From positions 64,504-128,503 of the forward strand of contig NZ_LMMP01000045.1 of NCBI RefSeq assembly GCF_001422815.1: DNA of 64,000 nucleotides, read 5' to 3'. The notes beneath the pieces are model-generated. The model ran no database searches, had not been told where the DNA came from, and worked only from the letters and a program-made list of their open reading frames with translations. Position numbers and translations under genes: made by a program. This DNA comes from Methylobacterium sp. Leaf91. Its GTDB lineage: Bacteria; Pseudomonadota; Alphaproteobacteria; Rhizobiales; Beijerinckiaceae. Shown here piece by piece: positions 53,506 through 62,574 of the stretch (positions are counted from its first letter, which is position 1; each line of letters starts with the position of its first letter).

Positions 53506-54072
53506 ATGAACCTTCCAGCCCCCGACCTCGCGCTCGACCTGCCGTACCGGCCCTGCGTCGGGATCATGCTGATCGCCCCGAAAGGCAGCGTCTTCGTCGG
53601 CCGTCGTCGCAAGGAGGCGGGGCCGGAACATGTCGACGGCGACCTCGCCTGGCAGATGCCGCAGGGAGGGATCGACGAAGGGGAGGCCCCACTGGCGGCT
53701 GCGCTGCGTGAGCTTCACGAGGAGACCAACGTCTCGCCCGGTTCCGTCACGCTTCTGGGAGAATCGTCCGGCTGGCTCGCCTACGACCTGCCGCCGGCCG
53801 TGCTGAAACAGGCCTGGAAGGGCCGTTATCGCGGACAGACGCAGAAGTGGTTCGCCTTCGGTCTCGTCGGGCCGGAGACCGAGATCGACGTGATTTCACC
53901 TGGCGGCGGCCTCCACAAATCGGAATTCGATGCCTGGCGCTGGGAGCCCATGGCCGGACTGCCCGATCTCATCGTGCCGTTCAAACGCCCGGTCTACGAG
54001 GCCGTGATCGCGGAATTCGCGGGCCACGCCGGTTGGAGCGAACAGGCACAGAGGGCCGCTCCGTCGCAATGA
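53506..54072 (+). CDS. rppH: RNA pyrophosphohydrolase
   Basis: 188 aa Nudix hydrolase. [21 protein letters not shown] opens the domain, the Nudix box is at residues 54-76 (GGIDEGE ... RELHEET), and [20 protein letters not shown] and FDAWRW complete the RppH/NudH pattern. It removes pyrophosphate from 5'-triphosphate RNA and starts mRNA decay. Its stop overlaps the DUF2939 start. Confidence 0.93.
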   Translation: MNLPAPDLALDLPYRPCVGIMLIAPKGSVFVGRRRKEAGPEHVDGDLAWQMPQGGIDEGEAPLAAALRELHEETNVSPGSVTLLGESSGWLAYDLPPAVLKQAWKGRYRGQTQKWFAFGLVGPETEIDVISPGGGLHKSEFDAWRWEPMAGLPDLIVPFKRPVYEAVIAEFAGHAGWSEQAQRAAPSQ

Positions 54073-54737
54073 CGCGATTGTGGTGGATCCCGGTTTCCCT
54101 GGTTCTGGCGTGGTTCGTCTATACGCTGACGCCGTTCTGGATGCTCTACGACCTTGCCCGGGCCGTGCAGGCGCGGGACGTCGGCTATGTCGAGCGGCAC
54201 GTCAATTTCCGCACCCTGCGCCAATCCATGATCCGGCAGGTTTCGGCAGCGGCCGCTCAGCCGCGCGGCGAGGCCGGTGCCGAGGTCCCACTCTCCCCGG
54301 ACAAGCAGAGACTGATCGAGGCCGCTGCGGCCCTCGCCGAACCCTTGACCGAATCCCTGGTCACGGCACAGTCGGTCATCGACCTTCTCGATGACGGCAT
54401 TCCTCAATCCCTCGATCTCGGCCCCCTCGGTGGGGATGGGGCGTGGTTGAAGGCCGAGCACGCAAGCAGCGCCGCCGGGTTGAAGATCGAGACGATCTTC
54501 CGGCTGGTCCCGTACTACTTCGCCTCCGACATGCGGGGGTTTCGTGCCCTCGTCATCGCCGTACCCCCCGAAGCGCCACGGGCGCAGCGATTCCGCCTGC
54601 GCCTTCGCCTGCGTGGATGGTCGTGGCGGCTGGTCGAGATCGAACTACCGAGCGAACTGCGGAACCGCATCGCCAGCAAGGTCGCCCGTGCCCGGAACCG
54701 GCCCGACCAGGATGCCGCGCCAGCTTCTTCTCCCTAG
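54069..54737 (+). CDS. DUF2939 protein
   Basis: 222 aa. A single N-terminal membrane anchor ([19 protein letters not shown]) precedes the DUF2939 hallmark [25 protein letters not shown], in which each protein shows a short helical domain, then a beta-rich half. Function is unknown. The ATG overlaps the rppH stop by ATGA, so it is translationally coupled to rppH. Confidence 0.85.
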   Translation: MTRLWWIPVSLVLAWFVYTLTPFWMLYDLARAVQARDVGYVERHVNFRTLRQSMIRQVSAAAAQPRGEAGAEVPLSPDKQRLIEAAAALAEPLTESLVTAQSVIDLLDDGIPQSLDLGPLGGDGAWLKAEHASSAAGLKIETIFRLVPYYFASDMRGFRALVIAVPPEAPRAQRFRLRLRLRGWSWRLVEIELPSELRNRIASKVARARNRPDQDAAPASSP

Positions 54738-54800
54738 GGCATCGCTTTCTCCCTGGGGCATCCTTCGATCTTTGATCGGGGCCGGACGGTCCGTCTCTTC

Positions 54801-55880
54801 TCAATGCACCGTGTCGGGAAGCCGGCGGTTGGTGAAGCGGGCATTGCCGAGGCCGGTGCCGATGGTGAGGACGCCCCACCGTGCGACGTCGGTCATGTCC
54901 GACATGGCCGACAGGCCCTGCACCACGGCGTCGTTATGCATGAGCACCATGGTGTCATGATCGCCGATGGTGGGGATCGCCTCGACGAGCCGCTCGGTAA
55001 GGTTGAAGCGGCTGCTCTCCCAATTTCCGGGAAGGTTCTGACCGCCGCGTTCGATGGTCCCGTCGGCGGCGATGACGCCGGGGCACCCTACGCCGATGAA
55101 CGGCGCGAGCTTCAGGCGCGATCGCTCCGCCCGCGAGATCAGGTCGTTCAGCATCGCGATCAGCCGGTCCACCGCCTCGTCACGGCTTGGAGCCGGATCC
55201 TCGTCGCGGTGACGCCAGAGTTCCGAGCGCCAGATTTCCGCGCGTGACAGGTCGGAGGCCTTCTTCAGGTTCGTGGAGACGACTCCGGCCCTGATGTTGC
55301 TCCCGCCGATATCGACGGCCAGGAGGCTGTCGTAGCCCGAAAAGATCCAGGATGGCGCGAGGTGCACGGCTCCGATCAGCCCCGCCTCGTCGGGATGATG
55401 GCGGATCGGTTCGAGCTTCAGGTTGAGGCCGCCGGCCCGGAGGATCACGCTGGCTCGGTCGATGGCCAGACGTCCCGCGAGACTGTCGCTGAAACCTCCG
55501 CCCACGACGATGCTCTGCGTATCGCGCCACCCCTTCTGGCGGAGAAAGCGCCGCACCACGGTGGCGAGCTCCTGCGCGAATTCCTCGACCGCGCCGAAGA
55601 CTACACCGGCGGCGAGCGGAGGGCCGTCGATCAGCAGATCGTCGAGACGCCGCTTGCTGAAATCGCGGCTCGCTTTCGCCCCCAGCGGATCGGGGCCGAG
55701 CTTGCGCAGCTTTTCCCGCCAATCCTCGATGAGATCCCGGAACGCCGCCTTCGACACGCGATCGCCGACGAAACCCTCTCCGTTCTTCAGTTCGATATTG
55801 TAATCGTCGAGGACGACCGAGGGCAGATCGTTCGACGCGTGAGAGATGCTCGATCCGCGCGTTGCCGTATCGGTGCCCAT
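54801..55880 (-). CDS. ROK-like protein with apparently circularly permuted lobes
   Basis: 359 aa. The usual ROK order is turned round: the C-lobe comes first, with SIVVGGGF (123-130) and DEAGLIGAVHLAP (164-176), and the N-lobe follows, with the phosphate-1 loop LAVDIGGSNIRAGVV (187-201), GVGCPGVI (263-270), HNDAVVQG with the candidate catalytic Asp (315-322) and the phosphate-2 loop LTIGTGLGNA (338-347). The protein ends 12 residues later. The GH...CxCGxxGC zinc site is absent. Close homologues seem to occur in Rhizobiales. Whether it is a kinase or a regulator is unknown. The ATG at 55880 has AAGGAT upstream. Confidence 0.75.
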   Translation of the reverse strand: MGTDTATRGSSISHASNDLPSVVLDDYNIELKNGEGFVGDRVSKAAFRDLIEDWREKLRKLGPDPLGAKASRDFSKRRLDDLLIDGPPLAAGVVFGAVEEFAQELATVVRRFLRQKGWRDTQSIVVGGGFSDSLAGRLAIDRASVILRAGGLNLKLEPIRHHPDEAGLIGAVHLAPSWIFSGYDSLLAVDIGGSNIRAGVVSTNLKKASDLSRAEIWRSELWRHRDEDPAPSRDEAVDRLIAMLNDLISRAERSRLKLAPFIGVGCPGVIAADGTIERGGQNLPGNWESSRFNLTERLVEAIPTIGDHDTMVLMHNDAVVQGLSAMSDMTDVARWGVLTIGTGLGNARFTNRRLPDTVH

Positions 55881-56080
55881 GCTCGATCGATCCTTTTCAC
55901 CAAAGACGAAGGAAACGTGCGGGGGCTCGAGATCGCCCTCGTGGAGACCCGGCCACCGCTGGTCCGCCGCATCGAAGCGGAATGACCAGCGATGCAAGCA
56001 TTCTTGTCGCAGGTCCGTTCCCTCGGGGGCCCTGTCACAGAGGTTCTACCTGCGGGAACGGCCCTTACGAGGGAAGGCGG

Positions 56081-56464
56081 TCATTTGGGCTTGGCGGGCG
56101 CGGCCTCACCGGTCGGCGCCTTCGGCTGGCGGGCCTCCATCAGGTCCTCCGCCTTCTCCTCGTCCGTATCGCCGCTCTGCTCGATCGCCTTCTCGGGATT
56201 GGCGGCCAGCGCCTTGATGATCGTGACGAGACGATCGCATTCGCTCTCATACTTGTACGTTTCCAGGATGATCGCGGCGTCGCGCAGGGTGCGCAAGTCG
56301 CGCACGGCCTGTTTGTTGGCCGTCTCGCGGAGCTCGGTCTTGCCCGCGATGGCCTCTTCCAGCTTCGCTCCCTTCACGTCGCACGCGGCCTTCGCGTTCC
56401 CCGTCGTGTAGGCGCTGAGCGTCGTGCCGAAGAGGACGAGGGCGGTGGCGAGAAGGGTGCGCAT
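56081..56464 (-). CDS. Small exported helical protein
   Basis: 127 aa. A signal peptide (LLATALVLFGTTLSAYTTGNAKA) is followed by a helical region with two cysteines (AACDVKG, SECDRLV) and a Lys/Pro/Ala-rich tail ending PAKPK. It is probably periplasmic. No family is recognised. It stands 38 bp after the response regulator gene on the same strand. Confidence 0.65.
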   Translation of the reverse strand: MRTLLATALVLFGTTLSAYTTGNAKAACDVKGAKLEEAIAGKTELRETANKQAVRDLRTLRDAAIILETYKYESECDRLVTIIKALAANPEKAIEQSGDTDEEKAEDLMEARQPKAPTGEAAPAKPK

Positions 56465-56502
56465 GGGGAATGGGGCTCCAAGTAGGCGGGCGCGGAAGGC
56501 GC

Positions 56503-56931
56503 TCAGGCGTAATGGGGGAAACGGCGCAGCAGGCCGTTGGCGAGGGCAATGAGTTGGCTCGGCCGATAGGGTTTCGGCACGAAGATTGATTCCGCTACCG
56601 CATCCGCCTGCGACAGGCTTCCGCGACCACCCGAGGTGTAGATGACCGGAAGGTTCGGGCGCAGGCGCCGCGCATGACGGGCCAGGGTGAGGCCGTTGGT
56701 GTTGCGGGCCAAATCGATATCGGTGAAGAGCAGGTCGATGCGTTCACGCGCCAGGATGTCCTCGGCCTCTTCGGCATCGGCGGCACTCAGAACGCGATAG
56801 CCTTCGTCGATAAGGGCCTCGACGGCCAGCTCGCACACCATGGCTTCATCCTCCACCACGAGGACGGTTTCGGCTCCGCGCACGGAGGCGAAGTTCGGCA
56901 CCGCAAAGGCAGCGTAAGCGACAGGGATCAT
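56503..56931 (-). CDS. Single-domain response regulator
   Basis: 142 aa, a receiver domain like the CheY-type regulators linked to HWE kinases. VLVVEDEAMVCELAVEALIDEGY holds the acidic pair; the phospho-acceptor is in LLFTDIDLARNTNGLTLA; VIYTSG and VPKPYRPSQL supply the conserved Thr/Ser and Lys. No output domain. The start at 56931 is uncertain. No partner kinase is adjacent. Confidence 0.85.
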   Translation of the reverse strand: MIPVAYAAFAVPNFASVRGAETVLVVEDEAMVCELAVEALIDEGYRVLSAADAEEAEDILARERIDLLFTDIDLARNTNGLTLARHARRLRPNLPVIYTSGGRGSLSQADAVAESIFVPKPYRPSQLIALANGLLRRFPHYA

Positions 56932-57123
56932 GACGCAACTCCAACTCACCCGGCTTGGAATGACCATTCCGACGCCGGATCGTCACACCAACGGGGCTCA
57001 CGGCTTCGATGTTCGATCCCGTTCATTCGAATTGCGCGGACTTGGTAAGCAATGCCTTAACCCTACCGGACCGGTACCGGTCGTCCCGGGACGGAACGGG
57101 GCACCGGGCAGGCGCGCGCTGCC

Positions 57124-57174
57124 ATGAGCCGGTCTCGGAAATGAGCCGGTCCCTGTCATGAGCCGTTCCTGGCA
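57124..57174 (+). repeat. Three 17-nt repeats forming ATGA-linked mini-ORFs
   Basis: Three copies of a 17-nt unit start with ATGAGCCG at 57124, 57141 and 57158. The first two read as mini-ORFs, MSRSRK-stop and MSRSLS-stop; each TGA overlaps the next ATG (ATGA at 57141 and 57158). The third ATG starts the YoaK-family protein (MSRSW). This could give translational coupling through two 6-codon leaders, or be a plain local duplication. Confidence 0.8.
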
Positions 57175-57829
57175 TCTGGGCTTCGGCCTCATCCTCACGG
57201 CCCTGGCCGGCTACGTGGACGCGCTCGGGTTCATCCGGCTCGGCGGCTTCTACACGTCGTTCATGAGCGGCAACACGACCCAGTTCGCTGTGGCGCTGGG
57301 GCGCGACACGCCGTTTCTGGCGATCCTGCCGGGTCTCCTGATCGCCGCCTTCGTCCTCGGCGCCCTGTGCGGCGGCGGTCTCTCGGCGTTGACCCCGGCG
57401 CGGTGGAGCACGCCGGTCCTCCTCGGCTTCGAGACCGTCCTCGTGTCCGGCGCCTATCTGACGGCGGTGGAGGATCCCGGTCCCGGCCACGCCTCGCTGC
57501 TTCTCGCCCTCGCCATGGGCGCGCAGAATGCGGTCCTCGCCCATGTCCAGGGGTTCCGGGCCGGCACCACCTTCGTCACCGGGGCGCTGTTCAGCACCGG
57601 GCAGAAACTCGCCACCGCCCTGGCGGGGCGCGGCCCGCGCTTCGGCTGGGTCGGTGACGGGCTCGTCTGGCTCTCGCTGCTCTGCGGTTCGCTGGCCGGA
57701 ACGGTCGCCTATGGCCGCTTCGCGTTGTATGCCCTCGCCATTCCCGCCGGTATCGCCGGTTGTCTCGCCCTGGTCGCGACGGTCATGACCGTCGTGAGAT
57801 CGGCGCCGGACGCCGCATCCGCGACCTGA
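57158..57829 (+). CDS. YoaK/DUF1275 membrane protein
   Basis: 223 aa with about six membrane helices. GYVDALGFIRLGGFYTSFMSGNTTQ and AMGAQNAVLAHVQGFRAGTTFVTGALFSTGQKLA (in part) are the DUF1275 hallmarks. The family is of unknown transport function. Its start is the third of three repeated ATGAGCCG units. Confidence 0.88.
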   Translation: MSRSWHLGFGLILTALAGYVDALGFIRLGGFYTSFMSGNTTQFAVALGRDTPFLAILPGLLIAAFVLGALCGGGLSALTPARWSTPVLLGFETVLVSGAYLTAVEDPGPGHASLLLALAMGAQNAVLAHVQGFRAGTTFVTGALFSTGQKLATALAGRGPRFGWVGDGLVWLSLLCGSLAGTVAYGRFALYALAIPAGIAGCLALVATVMTVVRSAPDAASAT

Positions 57830-57842
57830 GAGGTTTTCACCG

Positions 57843-58850
57843 ATGAGCGTGAGCGCTCCGACACTCTTCGATCATGTCGTCCCGCTGGAGGCCGGCGCCC
57901 ATGTCACGGGAGCGGTCTGGCTGAAGGATGTGCTGGCGCTGGCGCTGGGTGACGGGGCCGTGCTGCTGGTCGGCCCAGAGACGACCCGGCGCGTCGAGGC
58001 CCATCCCGAGGCCGGCATCCTCGTGGCGTCCGGCGATGGCCGCCGGATCGTGACGGGTGGTGACGATGGCCGCATCGTGGCTACGGCGGCGGACGGTGAC
58101 ATGACGCAAGTCGCCGTCGCCAAGGGCGGCGCCTGGATCGACGCCCTGGCGCTTCATCCCGACGGGGCGATCGCCTACGCGGCCGGTCGCAACGTCGTCG
58201 CCCGCGATGCCAAGGGCCGCGAAAAGATCTTCGCGGCGCCGTCCACCGCACGCGGCCTCGCCTTCGCGCCCAAGGGCTACCGCCTCGCCGTGGCGCATTA
58301 CAACGGCGCGACGCTCTGGTACCCGAACCTCGAAACCACGCCCGATTTCGTGGAATGGAAGGGTTCCCATATCGACGTCACCTGGTCGCCCGACGGCCGC
58401 TTCGTCGTGACCACGATGCAGGAGAATTCGCTCCACGGCTGGCGTCTCCAGCCCGATCGCGGCCACATGCGGATGTCGGGTTATCCCGGCAAGGTCCGCT
58501 CGGTGAGCTGGTCCGGGGACGGCAACTGGCTCGCCACCAGCGGAGCGGAGGCGGCCATCATCTGGCCGTTCGACTCGAAGGAGGGCCCCACCGGCAAGGC
58601 GCCGCGCGAATGCGGGATCCGCCCGGCCCGGGTGACGCGGGTCGCGTTCCACCCCAAGGCCCTCGTCCTGGCCATCGGCTACGAGGATGGCTGCGTCATG
58701 CTCGTGCGCTTCGCCGATGCCTCCGAACTCCTGGTCCGGCCCGCCACCAAGGGCGGGGCGATCTCGGCTTTAATCTGGGACGGGCGCGGCGGCCGGCTCG
58801 CTTTCGGCTGCGCGGACGGCATGGCCGGCATCCTGACGCTGCCGGGTTGA
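57843..58850 (+). CDS. WD40-repeat beta-propeller protein
   Basis: 335 aa made of about six or seven WD40-like blades, such as GAVWLKDVLALALGDGAVLLV, VTGGDDGRIVATAADG, WSPDGRFVVTTMQENSLHGW, WSGDGNWLATSGAEAAIIWPF and AIGYEDGCVMLVRF. No signal peptide, so cytoplasmic. It is a scaffold with unknown partners. The 88-aa gene follows 4 bp downstream, and the two look co-translated. Confidence 0.88.
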   Translation: MSVSAPTLFDHVVPLEAGAHVTGAVWLKDVLALALGDGAVLLVGPETTRRVEAHPEAGILVASGDGRRIVTGGDDGRIVATAADGDMTQVAVAKGGAWIDALALHPDGAIAYAAGRNVVARDAKGREKIFAAPSTARGLAFAPKGYRLAVAHYNGATLWYPNLETTPDFVEWKGSHIDVTWSPDGRFVVTTMQENSLHGWRLQPDRGHMRMSGYPGKVRSVSWSGDGNWLATSGAEAAIIWPFDSKEGPTGKAPRECGIRPARVTRVAFHPKALVLAIGYEDGCVMLVRFADASELLVRPATKGGAISALIWDGRGGRLAFGCADGMAGILTLPG

Positions 58851-58854
58851 GGCG

Positions 58855-59121
58855 ATGGCACTTCTCGGCTTCGGCCGTCGGCGTGACCCGCCCGACGATA
58901 CCGCCCGGCGCAACGTCGAATCGTGGGTCCGCGCCCTCGTCGAGCCGGAGAGCGTGGTGAAGGTGAACGAGATCCTCTGCCCGGACCCCTCCTGTCCCGG
59001 CCTGGAGACGATCATCCTCGTCATGCGGCCGGGGCGGAAGACCCAGGCCGCGAAGGTCGAGAAGCCCCTGGCCGAGGTGACGCGCGCCGAGGTCGAGACC
59101 GCCCTGGCGGGTGTGCTCTGA
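58855..59121 (+). CDS. Small hypothetical protein paired with the WD40 gene
   Basis: 88 aa. It starts ALLGFGRRRDPPDDTAR and has ESVVKVNEILCPDPSCPGLETIILVM, with a CPDPSCPG two-cysteine motif that could bind metal, then a helical end. The same motif occurs in small proteins of nitrogen- and phosphate-related families, but no function can be assigned. Its tight link to the WD40 gene suggests a joint role. Confidence 0.75.
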   Translation: MALLGFGRRRDPPDDTARRNVESWVRALVEPESVVKVNEILCPDPSCPGLETIILVMRPGRKTQAAKVEKPLAEVTRAEVETALAGVL

Positions 59122-59182
59122 TCGTCCGGGAACCGCCGCGCGGCTCGGCCTTTTGTCTGAACGACGTCATGAGGGATGAATC

Positions 59183-59701
59183 GTGCTTCGTGTGATCCGG
59201 ACCCTCGGCCTCGCCCTCGGCCTCCTCGGCGGCATCGTCGCCGCGCAGGGGCCGGAATTCGCCCAGCAATACGCGCAGCGGCTCGGTGGTACCCTCGACG
59301 AGTTACGGCGCTCCCTCGCCGCGCTCGACGCCGACGCGGCGGCGAGCGGGACCGACCGGCAGGGCGCCGTCGACCGCCTGCGCGGCAACGGCGACACCCT
59401 GGTGGCCCGCCGCGGCGAAGCCGCCCGCGCGGATATCGAGCGCCTCGCGCATCTCGATGCGCAGAAGCGGGCCCTGACGGAGGCAAGCGGGCCCCTGGGA
59501 CGCTTCGCGGCGCTGCTGCGCGACCCGGACATGTCCCTGGCCCGCGCCACCTACCAGGATTACGTGCCGGCCGTTCCGGCGAGCGCCGACGGGATCATCG
59601 CCGGCCTCCTCGGATTCCTGGCGACCTGGGCGGGCTGGCGCGTGCTCACTGATGTCGGACGGCGGCTCAGTCCGGCGCGGCGACAACCCAGGACCGCCTG
59701 A
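59183..59701 (+). CDS. DUF2937 membrane protein
   Basis: 172 aa from a GTG. An N-terminal helix (IRTLGLALGLLGGIVAAQGPEFAQQYAQRLGGTLDEL in part) with the GPEFxQQYxQRLGG hallmark of DUF2937, a helical central domain, and a second membrane helix near the end (GLLGFLATWAGWRVLTDVG). Function is unknown. It follows the WD40 pair by 61 bp. Confidence 0.82.
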   Translation: MLRVIRTLGLALGLLGGIVAAQGPEFAQQYAQRLGGTLDELRRSLAALDADAAASGTDRQGAVDRLRGNGDTLVARRGEAARADIERLAHLDAQKRALTEASGPLGRFAALLRDPDMSLARATYQDYVPAVPASADGIIAGLLGFLATWAGWRVLTDVGRRLSPARRQPRTA

Positions 59702-59827
59702 ATACACGCGGCGGAGGATGCGCGTGTGTTGCATGGCATCTACAGCGAATGTCCGCGCCGTGGACTACGACTCGACCGGTAGCGCACGGATGGACTCGTG
59801 GCGCCGTTGAACGGCTGCAATCGCACC

Positions 59828-61102
59828 ATGCCTCCCCGCGCGACCACGTCACGACCCCCCATCGACCCGGCCCTCGACGCCGCGGCCCTGCTGCGGCGGG
59901 TCGGCTTCTTCGGCCTGTTCGTGCTGCTTCCCGTGGCCGCGCAGGTGGCCCGCCGCGCCACCGTGATCCTGGCGCCCATCGCCATCGCACTCATCGTCAT
60001 CGCCAGCGCCATCGACGGGAAACAGCGGCCGCTCCGGCTGACGGCGACGCGGATGCTGACATCCCCGACGTTCCTCGCCGGTGGGCTGGTCATCCTGTGG
60101 TCGGCCCTGTCCCTCGTCTGGACGCCGTTCCTCGGCCCGGCGACGGAGCGCCTGCTCAATGTCATCGCCACCATCCTGATGACTCTGGCCGCCTATCTCG
60201 CGCTGCCGGACCGGATGCGCTCGGCCAATCTCTATCTGCTGCCCCTGGGCGTCATCGCCGCATCCATCGTCTCCATCCTGTTCGGCCTGTTCGGGGATAC
60301 GCTCCTGCGCAACATGCCCGAAGATCAGAGCTCGGTGGATCGCGGCCTCACGCTCCTCGCTCTGCTGGTCTGGCCCTCCGTGGCATGGTTGCGCTCGCGT
60401 GGGCGTGACCTCGAAGCCCTCGGCACGGCCATCCTCGTGGCGGTCGCCCTCTCGTTCTCCTCCAACGTCACGCAGATCCTGGCCCTCGCCGTCGGCGCGG
60501 TGGCGTTTCTGCTCACCACCTACCGTCCGCTCGTCGGCGTGCGGGCCGTGGCCCTGATCTGCGGTGGCCTGCTGGTGAGCGCGCCTTTCCTGCCGTTCAT
60601 CGCCCGGCCCATCGGGATCGTTGCCTTCGGTCCGACGGCCCCCGGCGTTCTGACCATTAAGGCGTGGCAGAAGGTCGTGACCACCGAGCCGGTCCGCCTC
60701 GTGACCGGGCACGGGTTCGAGACCGCCTCGCGCGGCCGGTTCGTGAACCTGCTTCCGAGCAATGCCCCGACGACGATGCTGTTCGAACTCTGGTACGAAC
60801 TCGGGATCGTGGGCGCCTTCGCCGCCGCCTTCGCCCTCCACGCGGCGATCCGGCATAGCGGGCGCTCGGCCACCGCCGCCGCGCCCGGCGCCATCGCACC
60901 GGGTGCGATGGCCATCTTCGCAAGCGCCTTCACCATCGCCTGTATCGGCGTCGGCCTGACGGCGATCTGGTGGATCACGACGCTGACGATCACGGTGCTG
61001 GTCTTCATCGCCGTGGAGCGCGGGCAGTTCCGCACGCGTCGTCCCAAGGCCAGCCTGCTCAGGCCGCGCGCCGCGAGCCCGCGCCCCGCCAACGACGATT
61101 GA
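59828..61102 (+). CDS. O-antigen-ligase/Wzy-like membrane protein (second copy)
   Basis: 424 aa with about 10-12 membrane helices. The loop GHGFETASRGRFVNLLPSNAPTTMLFELWYELGIVGAF matches the Wzy_C pattern, with N-A-P-T replacing H-P-H-N of the protein at 37475-38686. It may join or polymerise surface glycans. The ATG at 59828 was chosen; a GTG 30 nt upstream is open. No sugar-transfer genes are adjacent. Confidence 0.78.
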   Translation: MPPRATTSRPPIDPALDAAALLRRVGFFGLFVLLPVAAQVARRATVILAPIAIALIVIASAIDGKQRPLRLTATRMLTSPTFLAGGLVILWSALSLVWTPFLGPATERLLNVIATILMTLAAYLALPDRMRSANLYLLPLGVIAASIVSILFGLFGDTLLRNMPEDQSSVDRGLTLLALLVWPSVAWLRSRGRDLEALGTAILVAVALSFSSNVTQILALAVGAVAFLLTTYRPLVGVRAVALICGGLLVSAPFLPFIARPIGIVAFGPTAPGVLTIKAWQKVVTTEPVRLVTGHGFETASRGRFVNLLPSNAPTTMLFELWYELGIVGAFAAAFALHAAIRHSGRSATAAAPGAIAPGAMAIFASAFTIACIGVGLTAIWWITTLTITVLVFIAVERGQFRTRRPKASLLRPRAASPRPANDD

Positions 61103-61131
61103 CCGGAGCGGGCGGCCGCAGCATTCGAGCC

Positions 61132-61551
61132 TCAGCCTTCCGCCGCCGCCTCGATGGCGGCCATGTCGTCGTCGGACAGGCCCATATGGTGCCCAATCTC
61201 ATGGACGAGGACATGGGTGACGAGGTGACCGAGGGTCTCCTCGTGCTCGGCCCAGTAATCGAGCAGCGGCCTGCGGTAGAGCCAGACCCGGTTGTGCATC
61301 TGCCCGGTCACCGTCTCGCCGCTCTGGGCTAGGCCGATTCCCCGGAACAGGCCGAGCAGGTCGAATTCGCTCTCGCACTGCATCTCGCTCAGGGTCTCGT
61401 CGTCGGGGAAATCCTCGACATGGACCGTCACGCCCTCGCAAAGGGCGAGGAACGTCGCGGGCAGGCGGGCGAGGGCGTCCCGCGCCAGGATCTCCACATC
61501 GTCGAGGGAGGGCGATCTGACCTCTGACCAGTCCTGACCGGCTTCGCTCAT
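61132..61551 (-). CDS. Zincin-like metallopeptidase family protein
   Basis: 139 aa. HEIGHHMGLSD (117-127) is a HExxHxxGxxD minimal zinc-protease site, and NRVWLYRRPLLDYW is typical of this short family (DUF1025/zincin_1). Substrate unknown; cytoplasmic. Its start overlaps the stop of the nucleotidase gene (ATGA at 61548-61551), so the two are coupled. Confidence 0.88.
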   Translation of the reverse strand: MSEAGQDWSEVRSPSLDDVEILARDALARLPATFLALCEGVTVHVEDFPDDETLSEMQCESEFDLLGLFRGIGLAQSGETVTGQMHNRVWLYRRPLLDYWAEHEETLGHLVTHVLVHEIGHHMGLSDDDMAAIEAAAEG

Positions 61552-62276
61552 CGGATCGCCGGGAGGATCCGCTCGTTCAGGAAGGCGGCGAGATCGTTGG
61601 TGATGTGGTCGATATGCGGCTCCTTCACCGCCTCCTGCTCGAACGCCTCGCGGAACGGATCGATGGTGCGGGGAACGACGAGGACCGTCGCCATCCCGAG
61701 ATCGTGCGGCACGACGAGGTTGCGGGCGATGTCCTCGAACAAAGCCGACCGATGCGGATCGACCCCGTGTCGGTCGAGGAACCGCTCATAGGTGGAGCGC
61801 TCGGGCTTCGGGATGAAATCGGCTGCGGCGATGTCGAACACGTCCTCGAAATGGTCGAGGATGCCGAGCTTCGCCGCCACGTTCTCGGCATGGCGCCGGG
61901 AGCCGTTGGTGAGGATCAGCTTGCGACCCGGCAATTGCTCGATGGCGTCGCCCAAGGCCGCGTCGAGGCGGATCGTCGAATGGTCGATGTCGTGGGCGAA
62001 ATCGAGGAAATGGTAGGGGTCGACCTTCTCCTCCACCATCAGGGCTTTCAGCGTGGTGCCGTAGCGATGGTAGAAATGCTTCTGCAGCGCCCGCGCCGAG
62101 ATCCCGTCGAGGCCGTAGAGCTGCATGACGTAGAGCGTGATCCGCTCGTCGACCTGCGGCCAGACCCGCGCGTCGCTCGGATAGAGCGTGTTGTCGAGAT
62201 CGAACACCCAGGTGTCGATGGTCGAGAAGCCGCGGGAGCCCGCGCTGGAGAGATGGCTTTCACCGGGAAGGAACAA
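61548..62276 (-). CDS. Pyrimidine 5'-nucleotidase (HAD family)
   Basis: 242 aa. HAD motif I is WVFDLDNTLYPSDARVW; motif II LILTNGSRRHAENVAAKLG, motif III lysine in FIPKPERSTYERF and motif IV FEDIARNLVVPHDLGM follow. FDLDNTLYP and the small helical cap match the pyrimidine 5'-nucleotidase (SDT1-like) group. The start is uncertain: only a TTG at 62276 is open near the expected place. Confidence 0.85.
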   Translation of the reverse strand: MFLPGESHLSSAGSRGFSTIDTWVFDLDNTLYPSDARVWPQVDERITLYVMQLYGLDGISARALQKHFYHRYGTTLKALMVEEKVDPYHFLDFAHDIDHSTIRLDAALGDAIEQLPGRKLILTNGSRRHAENVAAKLGILDHFEDVFDIAAADFIPKPERSTYERFLDRHGVDPHRSALFEDIARNLVVPHDLGMATVLVVPRTIDPFREAFEQEAVKEPHIDHITNDLAAFLNERILPAIR

Positions 62277-62574
62277 GGGGGCTGAACGGGGTTCGAGACG
62301 GGGGACGGTGGTGACCGACGACGATCGTCCCTGGTTACGATGAAATTGTGCCTTGCGAAAGGAAGCGCTGCCATTCGGCCACGTGCGGCAGCGGGATGGC
62401 CGAGTTGCATGTCACGCCTGAACTGGCTGAATAACGAATGCGGAGCGAAGGAAACGGTAGGAATGTTGCAACGTTGATTTGCGTAACATGCCTCTGAAAG
62501 CCTCCGTCATGCATGGTCGATCACGGTCACGGGCAGGATGGGTAGCTTCGGATTGCTTCCCGGGATGGCGCGAC
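62277..62574. other. Divergent intergenic region
   Basis: About 300 bp between the nucleotidase and the GAF/PAS sensor gene. Around 62420-62510 it is less GC-rich than average and probably holds promoters for both directions. No ORF, tRNA or long hairpin was seen. Confidence 0.4.
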
